Notes under the pieces: generated by a model
Told to the model about the DNA's origin: nothing
Seen by the model: only the letters and a program-made list of their open reading frames with translations
Databases searched by the model: none
Assembly: GCF_003627755.1 (NCBI RefSeq)
Contig: NZ_CP032696.1
Location: 486,564-550,563 of the forward strand
Direction of reading: 5' to 3'
DNA: 64,000 nucleotides
Source: Rhizobium jaguaris
Lineage (GTDB): Bacteria > Pseudomonadota > Alphaproteobacteria > Rhizobiales > Rhizobiaceae
Translations under genes and position numbers: made by a program
Part shown: piece by piece, positions 17,915 to 27,247 of the stretch
Layout: every line of letters starts with the position of its first letter
Position numbering within the stretch: the stretch's first letter is position 1

Positions 17915-18387
17915 CGCAGCGGGAGGGTTATGGGGAGTGGGAATTTGAGACCTTCGTACTACAGATTGCCAGCATATGTAGCGCGAAACTTACATAACCT
18001 CTATAGGTTGCATGATAGTTATGTCTGAAAAGGGAGCCGTTCCTCTAAAAAGGAGAGATGTAACTCAGCCCGCTTTCTCCACCGGGTGCCGATGGCGGCC
18101 AATGCTCGAGCGCACGCCTCACCACGGTTCGGGTATCGCAGCCGGCAGATCGAAACCCTGTCGATGCAACCGAGCGTCGTTGTGTGAAACTTCCGTCGAA
18201 GCAGCCCAATCCCGCTCTTTGTCGATGGCGTCCTGGCCAGGTTCCGGATCTTCCACGATCAACCCACAAGGGGTCCGCTAGTCAAGCTGCGGCCGCTTCC
18301 GCTTCGCATCGCGGTGATCGCGCCCGCCACCGGGCCTTTTGAGGAGCCATCGAGCGGGAATTGGTCCGCTTGCAAGGAGCCTCACCC
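17915..18387. other. Intergenic region between hipB remnant and the + strand plasmid block
   Basis: Apart from the palindromes near 18 kb, no gene is supported. The last 130 bp are GC-rich leader DNA before the small gene at 18388; short frames here on both strands look like shadows. Confidence 0.45.
17993..18023. promoter_or_regulatory. Candidate HipB operator (nested palindromes)
   Basis: Two nested inverted repeats lie about 80-110 bp upstream of the HipB-like gene: AACCT/AGGTT with a 4-base spacer (17996-18009), and CATAAC (17993-17998) with GTTATG (18018-18023). Autorepressor sites of XRE antitoxins are usually such palindromes in the promoter. Confidence 0.45.
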
Positions 18388-18558
18388 ATGTCGCACGACC
18401 TCTCACTCGCCCAGTCCTACGCTTTCCAGCTCTCCCGCGACCTGATGGTCCCGGTCACGCTCTTCACCGTCGACGGCGAATACGGCGTCCTGCCGTCCGA
18501 CGAAATCGACGACGACGACGATCTTGAGATCGTTCACGAGTACACGCCTTGGCATTGA
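18388..18558 (+). CDS. Small acidic plasmid protein (56 aa)
   Basis: Starts MSHDLSLAQSYAFQLSRDL and ends in a very acidic stretch (SDEIDDDDDLEIVHEY). AAGGAG lies about 10 bases before the ATG. Similar short proteins occur on rhizobial plasmids next to DUF3991/toprim genes, but no function is known. First gene of the long + strand block. Confidence 0.6.
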   Translation: MSHDLSLAQSYAFQLSRDLMVPVTLFTVDGEYGVLPSDEIDDDDDLEIVHEYTPWH

Positions 18559-18749
18559 GCCGGCGCCATGGCCTTCGGCGTGCCGCTTGCGAGCGGCAGG
18601 CCGCAAGGGAGGCTTCGCCGCGGCCGACCTTGCATGATTCACCAAATTGCCAGCCGCGCCCTTGCCGCCTTTGCTCTTCGCGGCCGCTGAAGCGGCGGAC
18701 GAATAAAGCTGACGAATTGGAGGCGATCGCTCTCGCGATCGGAAGGAAA

Positions 18750-19802
18750 ATGGATAGAGGAGAAATAGAGGCGCTGCGCGAAAAGGTAAGCTGCGCCGCG
18801 GTGCTGGAGCAGACCGGGTTTGCCATAGACGTCAAGGAGAGCACCCGGCGAGCGGTGAAGTTTCGCCGCCGCGGAGAGATCATCATAGTGACGCATGAAG
18901 GGCGTGGATGGTTCGATCCGCTCAGCGACGCGAAAGGCGATGTCTTCGCCCTGGTCGAGCACCTCGACCGTGTCAGCTTTCCGGCATGTGTCGAGAAGGT
19001 CGCGAACCTCGTGGGGTTCGAAATTTCCGCGCCCGAGTGGCAGCCTCGCATTGCGGACGGCCAGTCCGAACTTTCCATTTCGGACCGTTGGCAGGCTCGG
19101 CGCTGCCCCTGGCCGGGCTCGTCGACCTGGCGCTACTTGCATGACGAGCGTTGCCTCCCGACGGCGATTATCCGCGCCGCGATCAAACGCAACCTTCTTC
19201 GCGAAGGTCCGCAAGGCAGCATGTGGGCCGCCCATTGGAACCAGGCAGGCGTTGTGACGGGCTGGGAGGCGCGCGGTCCGCAATACCGCGGGTTTGCCTC
19301 CGGAGGAAAGAAGGTCCTGTTCCGCCTCGGTTCGGATGCGCCGGTGCGCCTGGCCGTCACCGAAGCCGCAATCGACGCCATGAGCCTTGCGGCAATCGAG
19401 GGCCTGCGGGACGGCACGCTCTATCTCAGCACCGGCGGCGGCTGGTCGCCGACCACGGCCGCGGCACTTGGCGCGCTTGCGTCAGGTCCGAACATCCAGC
19501 TTGTCGCTGCCACCGACGCCAACCCTCAAGGCGATACGTTTGCCGAACGGTTGCGCGGGCTTGCCGACGAGGTCGGATGCGACTGGGTGCGACTTCGCCC
19601 GCCCGAAGAGGACTGGAATGAAGCTCTGAAGCTGCGCGCGAAGCGAGGTACTGAGAAAAGGAAAAGGGAGGATGGAGGGAAAGAGGGTGAGGCGTGCCGC
19701 ATGCGCACCGCCCGCGTCAAGGGAGGCTTCGCCCGGCTGAAGCCGGCCCTGGACCCGGGCGGTCGCGATGCCGGCGGCAGGCAAGGGGTCATGAAGGACT
19801 GA
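18750..19802 (+). CDS. DUF3991 and toprim-domain protein (primase-like)
   Basis: About 350 aa. The N-terminal half carries a CHC2/DUF3991-like region (LREKVSCAAVLEQTGFAID ... GRGWFDPLSDAKGDVFALVEHLD), as in proteins that handle primed DNA. The C-terminal half is a toprim domain, with the conserved Glu in RLAVTEAAIDAMSLAA and the D-x-N/D cluster in VAATDANPQGD. The family is typical of conjugative plasmids, and a role in priming or processing incoming single-stranded DNA is plausible but unproven. The open frame extends upstream to 18549; ATG 18750 is preferred because GGAAGG immediately precedes it and the upstream codons look non-coding. The last 60 residues are low-complexity and basic. Confidence 0.78.
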   Translation: MDRGEIEALREKVSCAAVLEQTGFAIDVKESTRRAVKFRRRGEIIIVTHEGRGWFDPLSDAKGDVFALVEHLDRVSFPACVEKVANLVGFEISAPEWQPRIADGQSELSISDRWQARRCPWPGSSTWRYLHDERCLPTAIIRAAIKRNLLREGPQGSMWAAHWNQAGVVTGWEARGPQYRGFASGGKKVLFRLGSDAPVRLAVTEAAIDAMSLAAIEGLRDGTLYLSTGGGWSPTTAAALGALASGPNIQLVAATDANPQGDTFAERLRGLADEVGCDWVRLRPPEEDWNEALKLRAKRGTEKRKREDGGKEGEACRMRTARVKGGFARLKPALDPGGRDAGGRQGVMKD

Positions 19803-19863
19803 AGAAGATGGAAGGGTCGAGAGGACCGTGCCGCGCTTCGTCCGCCCGCGCAAGGAGGCGCAG

Positions 19864-20463
19864 ATGACCTCTTCAATCCGCAAAGTGTTTCAAGGCGTCG
19901 CAACTCGCCCACAGATGTTTCGCATGTTCGACCGCCATGTCCAGCGGCCGAACCGCTGGGACGGTGACGCAACGCCGCTTTACGCCGGCGAATGGTTCGA
20001 AATCGCCGAAGCCGAGCACGACTACATGTTCGAGATCCTGCCGCCGCTCTGGATCCGCGGCTCGATGTTCGCGATGCGTGAATTCCTGACCAGCTCCGTG
20101 ACATCCGTGTTCTTCGCGCTCCGCATCGATGACGCGATCCGGTATTTTCATGCCTATTGCGACCTTTCAGACAAGACGTCCGTCGAGACCATGCGTGTCG
20201 CAATCATCGACCGGGAAAGTTGCCACATCCGCGCCATGACACGCGATGAGCGCCTCGAGCACATCTGGAGCACGACGGCCGACGACTATCGCGGCTATGC
20301 CGGTGCGCGTTGGCCGGCAGCGGCGCGTGGAAAACGGACGGTGCTGCTCTATGGCCGCAAAGAGGGCAGCTTCCTGAAGCTGCTCGAAGATCTCACCAAC
20401 GATGAGATCGCCGCCAAGCTGCCGGTGCAGTTGCGCCATCTCCCCTCACCGATCGCGGCATAG
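19864..20463 (+). CDS. DUF1419 domain protein
   Basis: 199 aa, beginning MTSSIRKVFQGVATRPQMFRMFDRH and containing GEWFEIAEAEHDYMFEILPPLW and RGSMFAMREFLTSSVTSVFFAL, which I recognise as the DUF1419 family found on rhizobial and agrobacterial plasmids. AAGGAGG at 19851-19857 sets the ATG at 19864. No membrane segment or catalytic motif is visible and the function is unknown. It lies between the toprim protein and the methylase-helicase, all on one strand. Confidence 0.8.
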   Translation: MTSSIRKVFQGVATRPQMFRMFDRHVQRPNRWDGDATPLYAGEWFEIAEAEHDYMFEILPPLWIRGSMFAMREFLTSSVTSVFFALRIDDAIRYFHAYCDLSDKTSVETMRVAIIDRESCHIRAMTRDERLEHIWSTTADDYRGYAGARWPAAARGKRTVLLYGRKEGSFLKLLEDLTNDEIAAKLPVQLRHLPSPIAA

Positions 20464-20466
20464 AAG

Positions 20467-20760
20467 GTGTTGCCATGCTCACTACCCGATCGCATCCGTG
20501 CGCGAGGCAATCGCCGGCGGATCGACTTCCTCGATGCCGAACAATCTAAGGCGATGATGGTGGCAAGCCCAGCCGCCACGCGTCGTCGCATCGTCTTCGC
20601 CTCAGTCGCCGTGCAGATGGTCAGGGTGGAGCGCGATGAGCGCTTTGCCGACCTTATACCGGCGGCCATGGACGCCGTCCCCTTCCATTCACTGCGAACA
20701 GCCTGCTGTCTTCCGCGACAGGAGGACGACGCTCGCGCTATCACAAGGAGCTTTCAATGA
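20467..20760 (+). CDS. Possible small ORF coupled to the methylase-helicase
   Basis: A 97-codon frame from a GTG; its TGA overlaps the ATG of the next gene (ATGA), which is the only argument for coding. No recognisable domain and no good ribosome site. It may be a degraded gene or a leader. Confidence 0.25.
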   Translation: MLPCSLPDRIRARGNRRRIDFLDAEQSKAMMVASPAATRRRIVFASVAVQMVRVERDERFADLIPAAMDAVPFHSLRTACCLPRQEDDARAITRSFQ

Positions 20761-23700
20761 GCAACGATCCCTTAACCCTCGACATCTTCGCCGGCCGCGC
20801 GCTGTCGTCTGGCATTGGCATCGGCGTCACCGCCTTTGGCGGTTTTGCCGCCAATGACGACGATCCGGATCCGACGACGCCTGCCCCTTCCCCCGCGCGT
20901 GCCCTCCCGCCTGCCATGCAGAAGGCGCAACGAAAGCAGGAAGCGCACGCCAACTTCTACCTCGACGACGGCGATCGCGGTTTGGCCGCCACCTGGAAGG
21001 AACGGGGGCGTTTAAGCATCGCGGCCATTCTCACAGCCGCTGAGATCGAGAGACAGGATCGGCCGGCAACGCGCGACGCGCAGGTTAGGCTGATACGCTT
21101 TACCGGTTTCGGCAGCTCTGAGCTCGCCAACGGCATGTTCCGCCGGCCGGGCGAAGCGGCCTTCCGCCACGGTTGGGAGGATCTCGCCCGTTCCCTGGAG
21201 GATTCGGTCACGGAAAGCGACTATGTCTCGCTTGCGCGCTGCACCCAATATGCTCACTTCACTCCCGAATTTATCGTCCGGGCGATCTGGACCGGCCTGC
21301 AGCGACTCGGCTGGCGCGGCGGCCGGGTGCTGGAACCCGCGATCGGGACAGGCCTGTTTCCGGCGCTGATGCCTGTCGGGTATCGTGACATCAGCTATGT
21401 CACCGGCCTCGAGCTCGATCCGGTCACGGCACGCATCGTACGGCTGCTGCAGCCACACGCACGCATCATCAACGCCGATTTCTCGCGCACGCAACTCTCG
21501 GCAATTTACGATCTTGCCATCGGCAATCCGCCCTTCTCCGATCGGACGGTCCGCTCCGACCGGCAATACCGTTCGCTCGGTCTGAGGCTACACGACTATT
21601 TCATTGCGCGCTCGATTGATCTCCTGAAGCCCGGCGGACTGGCGGCCTTCGTCACCAGCGCTGGAACGATGGATAAGGCCGACCGCACATGCCGCGATCA
21701 TATTGGAAAAGCCGCCGACCTGGTCGGCGCCATCCGGCTGCCTGAAGGCAGTTTTCGGCAAGACGCCGGCACCGACGTCGTCGTCGACATCCTGTTCTTC
21801 CGCAAGCGAAAGGCCGGCGAACCGGCAGGGGATCCGAGCTGGCTCGATGTCGAGGAGGTCCGCGGTGCGACCGAAGAGGAAGGTGTCATCCGCGTGAACC
21901 GGTGGTTCGCGCAGCATCCGGACTGCGTGCTCGGAGAGCACGCGCTGGCCTCCGGAGCCTTTGGCGAAACCTATACCTGCCTGCCTCGTGCCGGCGAAAG
22001 CGTGGATGTGGCCCTGAATGCCGCCGTTCAGCGTCTTCCCGAAGCTATCTATGACGGCGAGCCGACCGAAATTGACGTCGCTGTCGAAGACGAACTGGGC
22101 GACATCGTTGACTTGAGGCCCAACAGTACGCGTGTCCGTGAAGGCAGCTTCTTCATCGACAACAAGCAGGGCCTGATGCAGATGATCGACGGCTCTCCCG
22201 TGGCGGTTCGTGTCAGCCAAGGCCGCAGCGCCGACGGCGTGCCGGAAAAGCATGTCCGCATCATCAAGAAGCTGATCCCCGTCCGGGACGCGGTGCGCGA
22301 GGTCCTGAAAGGCCAGGAACTCGACCGGCCGTGGCGCGACGCCCAAGTGCGGCTGCGCATCGCCTGGTCAAGCTTCGTTCGTGACTTCGGGCCGATCAAC
22401 CATACGAGGGTTTCGATCAGCGAGGATGAAGAGACGGGTGAAGTCCGCGAAACGCACCGCCGCCCGAACCTTGCACCCTTCCTGGACGACCCCGATTGCT
22501 GGCTGGTCGCCTCCATCGAGGACTATGATCTCGAAACCGATACCGCCAGACCGGGCCCGATCTTTTCCGAGCGTGTCATCGCTCCGCCTGCCCCGCCTGT
22601 CATCACCTCCGCGGCCGATGCGCTCGCCGTCGTGCTGAACGATCGTGGTCATGTCGACCTCGGCCATATCGCCGAGCTTCTCCATTGCGACACAGATGCA
22701 GTTCTCGATGCGCTCGGCGACGCAATCTTTCGCGATCCCGCCGACGGCTCATGGCAAACCTCCGATGCCTATCTTTCGGGGGCCGTGCGAACGAAACTTG
22801 CTGCCGCCGCGGCTGCGGCCGAGCTCGATCCCGCCTATCGTCGGAATGTCCGCGCGCTCCAAGAGGTGCAGCCCGCCGATCTCCGCCCGTCCGATATCAC
22901 CGCTCGACTTGGCGCTCCCTGGATTCCGGCGGCCGACATCGTCGCTTTCATTTGCGAGACCATGGGTGCGGAGATCAGGATCCACCACATGCCGGAACTG
23001 GGCTCTTGGACCGTCGAGGCGCGGCAGCTCGGATGGACGGCGGCCGGGACATCCGAATGGGGAACAGATCGCCGGCACGCCGGCGAGTTGCTCGCCGATG
23101 CGCTGAACAGCCGGGTGCCGCAGATTTTCGATGTGTTCAAGGATGGAGACGGCGAGAGGCGGGTGTTGAACGTCGTCGATACCGAAGCGGCACGCGACAA
23201 GCTGCAAAAGATCAAGACGGCCTTCCAGGACTGGGTCTGGACCGATCCTGATCGTACCGACCGGCTGGCGCGGGTCTACAACGATCGCTTCAACAATATT
23301 GCGCCCAGGCGTTTCGACGGCTCACACCTAGTCCTGCCCGGCGCCTCTGGCGCCTTTGTTCTTTATGGGCACCAGAAACGCGGTATCTGCCGCATCATCT
23401 CGTCCGGCTCAACCTATCTCGCGCATGCCGTCGGCGCCGGCAAGACGATGACGATGGCGGCCGCCATCATGGAACAGCGCCGGCTCGGACTGATCTCCAA
23501 GGCGATGCTGGTGGTGCCCGGCCATTGCCTGGCCCAGGCTGCGCGCGAGTTTCTGGCGCTCTATCCGAACGCCCGCATTCTCGTCGCCGACGAGACGAAT
23601 TTTTCGAAGGACAAGCGGGCTCGCTTCCTTTCCCGCGCCGCTACCGCAACCTGGGATGCGATCATCATCACGCACTCGGCCTTCCGGTTCATCGCCGTGC

Positions 23701-25847
23701 CATCGAGTTTCGAGCAACAGATGATCCAGGATGAGCTCGAGCTCTACGAGGAACTGCTGACCAAGGTCGACAGCGAGGATCGAGTCTCGCGCAAGCGGCT
23801 CGAACGGCTGAAGGAGGGCCTCAAGGAACGGTTGGAGGCGTTGTCGACCCGCAAGGACGATCTGCTGACAATCTCGGAGATCGGCATCGACCAGATCATC
23901 GTCGATGAGGCACAGGAATTCCGCAAGCTTTCCTTCGCCACCAACATGTCTACGCTGAAAGGTATCGACCCGAACGGTTCGCAGCGTGCCTGGGACCTCT
24001 ACGTCAAGTCCCGCTTCATCGAGACGAAGAACCCCGGCCGGTCTCTGGTTCTGGCTTCGGGGACGCCAATCACCAATACGCTTGGCGAAATGTTCTCGGT
24101 CCAACGTCTGCTCGGTCACGCGGCGCTGACCGAACGCGGGCTGCATGAATTCGACGCCTGGGCCTCTACCTTCGGTGACACGACCACGGAACTGGAGATC
24201 CAGCCGTCGGGCAAATACAAGCCCGTCAGCCGTTTTGCGAGCTTCGTGAACGTGCCGGAGTTGATTGCGATGTTCCGGTCGTTCGCCGACGTGGTGATGC
24301 CCGAGGATCTCCGCGAATACGTCAAGGTGCCTGATATCTCGACCGGCCGCCGGCAGATTCTAACAGCCAAGCCGACGCAGGCCTTCAAGAACTATCAGAC
24401 GATCCTCGATGCCCGGATCAAGGCGATCGAGATGCGTGAGGGGCCGGCGCAGCCCGGCGACGACATCCTGCTTTCGGTCATCACCGACGGTCGCCACGCC
24501 GCCATCGATCTCCGTCTTGTCGATGCGGACAATGACAACGAGCCGGACAACAAGCTCAACCTGCTGGTCCAGAACGCTTTCCGCATTTGGCAGGAGACGT
24601 CGCAAAGCACGTTTGTGCGACCCGACGGCAAGTCCTTCGAACTGCCGGGCGCCGCGCAGATGATCTTCTCCGATCTCGGCACCATCAACGTTGAGAAGAG
24701 CCGCGGCTTTTCGGCCTACCGCTGGATCAGGGACGAGCTTGTGCGCATGGGCGTTCCGGCATCCGAAATCGCCTTCATGCAGGATTACAAGAAGACCGAG
24801 GCCAAGCAGCGGCTGTTTGCCGACGTCCGCGCCGGCAAGGTCCGCTTCCTGATCGGCTCGTCGGACACGATGGGCACCGGCGTCAATGCTCAGCTTCGCC
24901 TCAAGGCGCTGCATCATCTCGACGTCCCGTGGCTGCCCTCGCAAATCGAGCAGCGTGAGGGCCGGATCGTGCGCCAGGGCAACCAGCATGACGAAGTCGA
25001 TATTTTCGCATACGCCACGCAAGGGTCGCTCGACGCCTCGATGTGGCAGAACAACGAGCGCAAGGCCCGCTTCATTGCCGCAGCACTTTCCGGCGATACG
25101 TCGATCCGCCGGCTTGAAGATCTGGGCGAAGGGGCTGCAAACCAGTTCGCCATGGCCAAGGCGATTGCGAGCGGCGACGAACGGCTGATGCAAAAGGCAG
25201 GGCTTGAGGCAGACATCGCCCGTCTCGAACGGCTGCGGGCCGCTCACGAGGACGATCAATATGCTGTGCGCCGCCAGATCCGCGACGCCGAACGCGAGAT
25301 CGAGACGTCGACCCGCCGCGTCTTAGAGATCGGCACGGACCTTAAGCGCCTCGTGCCGACCGCTGGCGAAGCCTTCGCCATGACGGTTGTGGGCAAGCCC
25401 TACGACGAGCGCAAGCTTGCCGGTCGCGCGCTGATGAAGGAAATCCTCACGCTCGTTCAGTTGCAGCAGGAGGGCGAGGTTCAGATCGCGGCCATCGGGG
25501 GCTTCGATCTGATCTATTCGGGCGAGCGGTTCGGCAGGAACGACGGATATCGCTATACGACCCTCTTGCAGCGTACCAATGCGGCCCAGGAGATTGATCT
25601 GGCGGTGACCGTCACGCCGCTCGGCGCGGTCTCGCGGCTCGAACATGCACTCGACGGGTTCGACGAGGAACAGGCACGTTATCGCCGGCGGCTGCACGAC
25701 GCCGAACGGCGCCTTGCCTCCTATCGCACGCGCGAGGGCGGCATGTTCGCATTTGGAGATGAGCTTGCCGACAAGCGCCGGCAGCTTCGTGATGTCGACG
25801 AGGCATTGGCGACCGCGGCCATGACGGGACCCGCCGTGGCCGCATGA
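20757..25847 (+). CDS. Giant DNA methylase-helicase fusion (possible antirestriction protein)
   Basis: A 1696-aa protein combining an N6-adenine methyltransferase domain with a superfamily 2 helicase. The methylase catalytic motif NPPF is at 257-260, with upstream SAM-binding sequence GGRVLEPAIGTGLF. The helicase has Walker A VGAGKT (892-897), a DEAQ box (1050-1053), LVLASGTPITNT, and a C-terminal domain with SSDTMGTGVNAQ and QIEQREGRIVRQGNQ. Phage P1 DarB has the same combination and protects incoming DNA from restriction; an equivalent role for this plasmid protein is my inference. AAGGAG is 6 bases before the ATG, and a strong terminator follows at 26042-26072. Residues 1-80 are low in conserved features. 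Confidence 0.88.
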   Translation: MSNDPLTLDIFAGRALSSGIGIGVTAFGGFAANDDDPDPTTPAPSPARALPPAMQKAQRKQEAHANFYLDDGDRGLAATWKERGRLSIAAILTAAEIERQDRPATRDAQVRLIRFTGFGSSELANGMFRRPGEAAFRHGWEDLARSLEDSVTESDYVSLARCTQYAHFTPEFIVRAIWTGLQRLGWRGGRVLEPAIGTGLFPALMPVGYRDISYVTGLELDPVTARIVRLLQPHARIINADFSRTQLSAIYDLAIGNPPFSDRTVRSDRQYRSLGLRLHDYFIARSIDLLKPGGLAAFVTSAGTMDKADRTCRDHIGKAADLVGAIRLPEGSFRQDAGTDVVVDILFFRKRKAGEPAGDPSWLDVEEVRGATEEEGVIRVNRWFAQHPDCVLGEHALASGAFGETYTCLPRAGESVDVALNAAVQRLPEAIYDGEPTEIDVAVEDELGDIVDLRPNSTRVREGSFFIDNKQGLMQMIDGSPVAVRVSQGRSADGVPEKHVRIIKKLIPVRDAVREVLKGQELDRPWRDAQVRLRIAWSSFVRDFGPINHTRVSISEDEETGEVRETHRRPNLAPFLDDPDCWLVASIEDYDLETDTARPGPIFSERVIAPPAPPVITSAADALAVVLNDRGHVDLGHIAELLHCDTDAVLDALGDAIFRDPADGSWQTSDAYLSGAVRTKLAAAAAAAELDPAYRRNVRALQEVQPADLRPSDITARLGAPWIPAADIVAFICETMGAEIRIHHMPELGSWTVEARQLGWTAAGTSEWGTDRRHAGELLADALNSRVPQIFDVFKDGDGERRVLNVVDTEAARDKLQKIKTAFQDWVWTDPDRTDRLARVYNDRFNNIAPRRFDGSHLVLPGASGAFVLYGHQKRGICRIISSGSTYLAHAVGAGKTMTMAAAIMEQRRLGLISKAMLVVPGHCLAQAAREFLALYPNARILVADETNFSKDKRARFLSRAATATWDAIIITHSAFRFIAVPSSFEQQMIQDELELYEELLTKVDSEDRVSRKRLERLKEGLKERLEALSTRKDDLLTISEIGIDQIIVDEAQEFRKLSFATNMSTLKGIDPNGSQRAWDLYVKSRFIETKNPGRSLVLASGTPITNTLGEMFSVQRLLGHAALTERGLHEFDAWASTFGDTTTELEIQPSGKYKPVSRFASFVNVPELIAMFRSFADVVMPEDLREYVKVPDISTGRRQILTAKPTQAFKNYQTILDARIKAIEMREGPAQPGDDILLSVITDGRHAAIDLRLVDADNDNEPDNKLNLLVQNAFRIWQETSQSTFVRPDGKSFELPGAAQMIFSDLGTINVEKSRGFSAYRWIRDELVRMGVPASEIAFMQDYKKTEAKQRLFADVRAGKVRFLIGSSDTMGTGVNAQLRLKALHHLDVPWLPSQIEQREGRIVRQGNQHDEVDIFAYATQGSLDASMWQNNERKARFIAAALSGDTSIRRLEDLGEGAANQFAMAKAIASGDERLMQKAGLEADIARLERLRAAHEDDQYAVRRQIRDAEREIETSTRRVLEIGTDLKRLVPTAGEAFAMTVVGKPYDERKLAGRALMKEILTLVQLQQEGEVQIAAIGGFDLIYSGERFGRNDGYRYTTLLQRTNAAQEIDLAVTVTPLGAVSRLEHALDGFDEEQARYRRRLHDAERRLASYRTREGGMFAFGDELADKRRQLRDVDEALATAAMTGPAVAA

Positions 25848-26041
25848 TGCTAAGCCAAGCTCAGTTCGCGGCAGGGTTTTGGAAGCAGCGCAGCATGCGC
25901 ATAGCTGCATTGCACAATAAATGTCTTCCGCCTGATCAAAAAACGTCCATACTGCACACAGCTGATGCACATGGCGGCCTCTCCTCCCGGTGCCGCCGCA
26001 ACAGCTGTTCCCCTCTGGAGGTTTATTGACCTTCACACTTC

Positions 26042-26072
26042 ATGGGCCGCGGTTTCCGCTGGCCCATTTTTT
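26042..26072 (+). terminator. Rho-independent terminator after the methylase-helicase gene
   Basis: A stem ATGGGCC-GCGG / CCGC-T-GGCCCAT with a 3-base loop and one bulge, followed by a run of T (26067-26072). It closes the 20757-25847 transcription unit. Confidence 0.85.
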
Positions 26073-26093
26073 GTTCCGATCGCTCACCCTGTT

Positions 26094-26850
26094 TCAACGC
26101 AGGCTCAGGCGTCGGGACGCCAGAAGGCCAGCATCCGCTTTGTCTCGCCCGTTGTCCGCCGCCGCTGCCACTTCGGATCGCGAGACAGATTGAAACGGGT
26201 CCCTGTCTTCCCGCTCGGCTTCTTCCAGATAAGCCCACCAGCGATAATGGTTGTAGGTCTGCACCGCATTGATCGCATAGTGCCTCGCGATTTCCTTGTG
26301 ACCGCGGATCACCAGGAAGTTCTCATCGTTGTCGCGGCTCGCGGACTTCGAAAAATTGTGCGATCCGGTGACCACGATGGGATCGTCGCTGAACGGGTCG
26401 ATCACCAGCACCTTGGAATGCGTGATGGCGTGGCCGATGCTGTTTCTGAATTCATTCGCGGTTCCTTCGACCGCCCACCGGCCGACGGACATGTCCACCC
26501 CGGTTGCCTGGGCGGTATCGAGAAAGAACTGCTCGGGAACCTGCTTCAGCAATTTGAAGTCTTCGAGCCCATTGCTCGTCAGCTGGGTCGCCACCACACG
26601 CACACAGAGATTCTTCTCGCTCTGCATGCGAAGGAGCGTGCGCACCGGTTCATTGCCCGGCTGGGACATGACGAAGAAAACGCCTTGGCGCGCGCCCTTC
26701 ACGAGCTCGATTAGACAGAAATTTCGGCTCACCTTCATCGCGCTTGCACTGGATTGCGAAGGCCAGGCATCCGACGATGTCTTTCTGATGCAACCACACC
26801 AAGTGAACATCGTCCGCATTGGAAAATACCTTCAACGCGATTTCAGACAT
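26094..26850 (-). pseudogene. Broken phospholipase D-family nuclease gene
   Basis: The 5' end (26850, with GGAGGG upstream) reads MSEIALKVFSNADDVHLVW, after which the frame breaks near 26710-26740. The rest continues in another frame from about ELVKGARQGVFFVMSQPGNEPVRTLLRMQ to the end. One HKD-type motif is present in HSKVLVID with GSHNFS downstream. Full-length relatives, as I recall them, have several hundred residues between these two pieces, including the first HKD motif, so this copy has an internal deletion as well as a frameshift. It faces the surrounding block. Not expected to be functional. Confidence 0.7.
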
Positions 26851-27247
26851 TCCAGCCCTCCTGTTCGACCCTCTAGCGGATCGCCAGCACCATCGTCACG
26901 TCAATGTATAAGCAAGGGATAGTTGTAGCCGTGTGACAGTGCATTACTTCGAGGCGGATTTGAAGAAAGAATATTCATCGGGGAAAGAAGAAGCGGAGAA
27001 GAAGAGGAAAACCCCTGTCGCAGAGCGTTCAGCCGGGCGCCGCTGAAGCTCAACCGCCCCCTCGCGATCGCGGCCACTTGTTCTACGCAGGGCTTGGAGC
27101 CCCGCTCGTCCGTCGCGGCAGCGATGCTCGGCCGCAGTTGCACCCACCAGCCCGCTCGGCGCTGCGGGTGGTGTCTTCGGAAAGAATGAAGACGCGAGAA
27201 GGGCAGGCAAAGGGCCGTGTCCAGAATCCCCCGAAAAGGAGCATCCC
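26851..27247. other. GC-rich leader of the ParB-domain gene
   Basis: No gene supported. The last 300 bp are GC-rich, full of short inverted repeats, and end in CCCCCGAAAAGGAG directly before the downstream start. Frames on the minus strand here are shadows. Confidence 0.5.
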
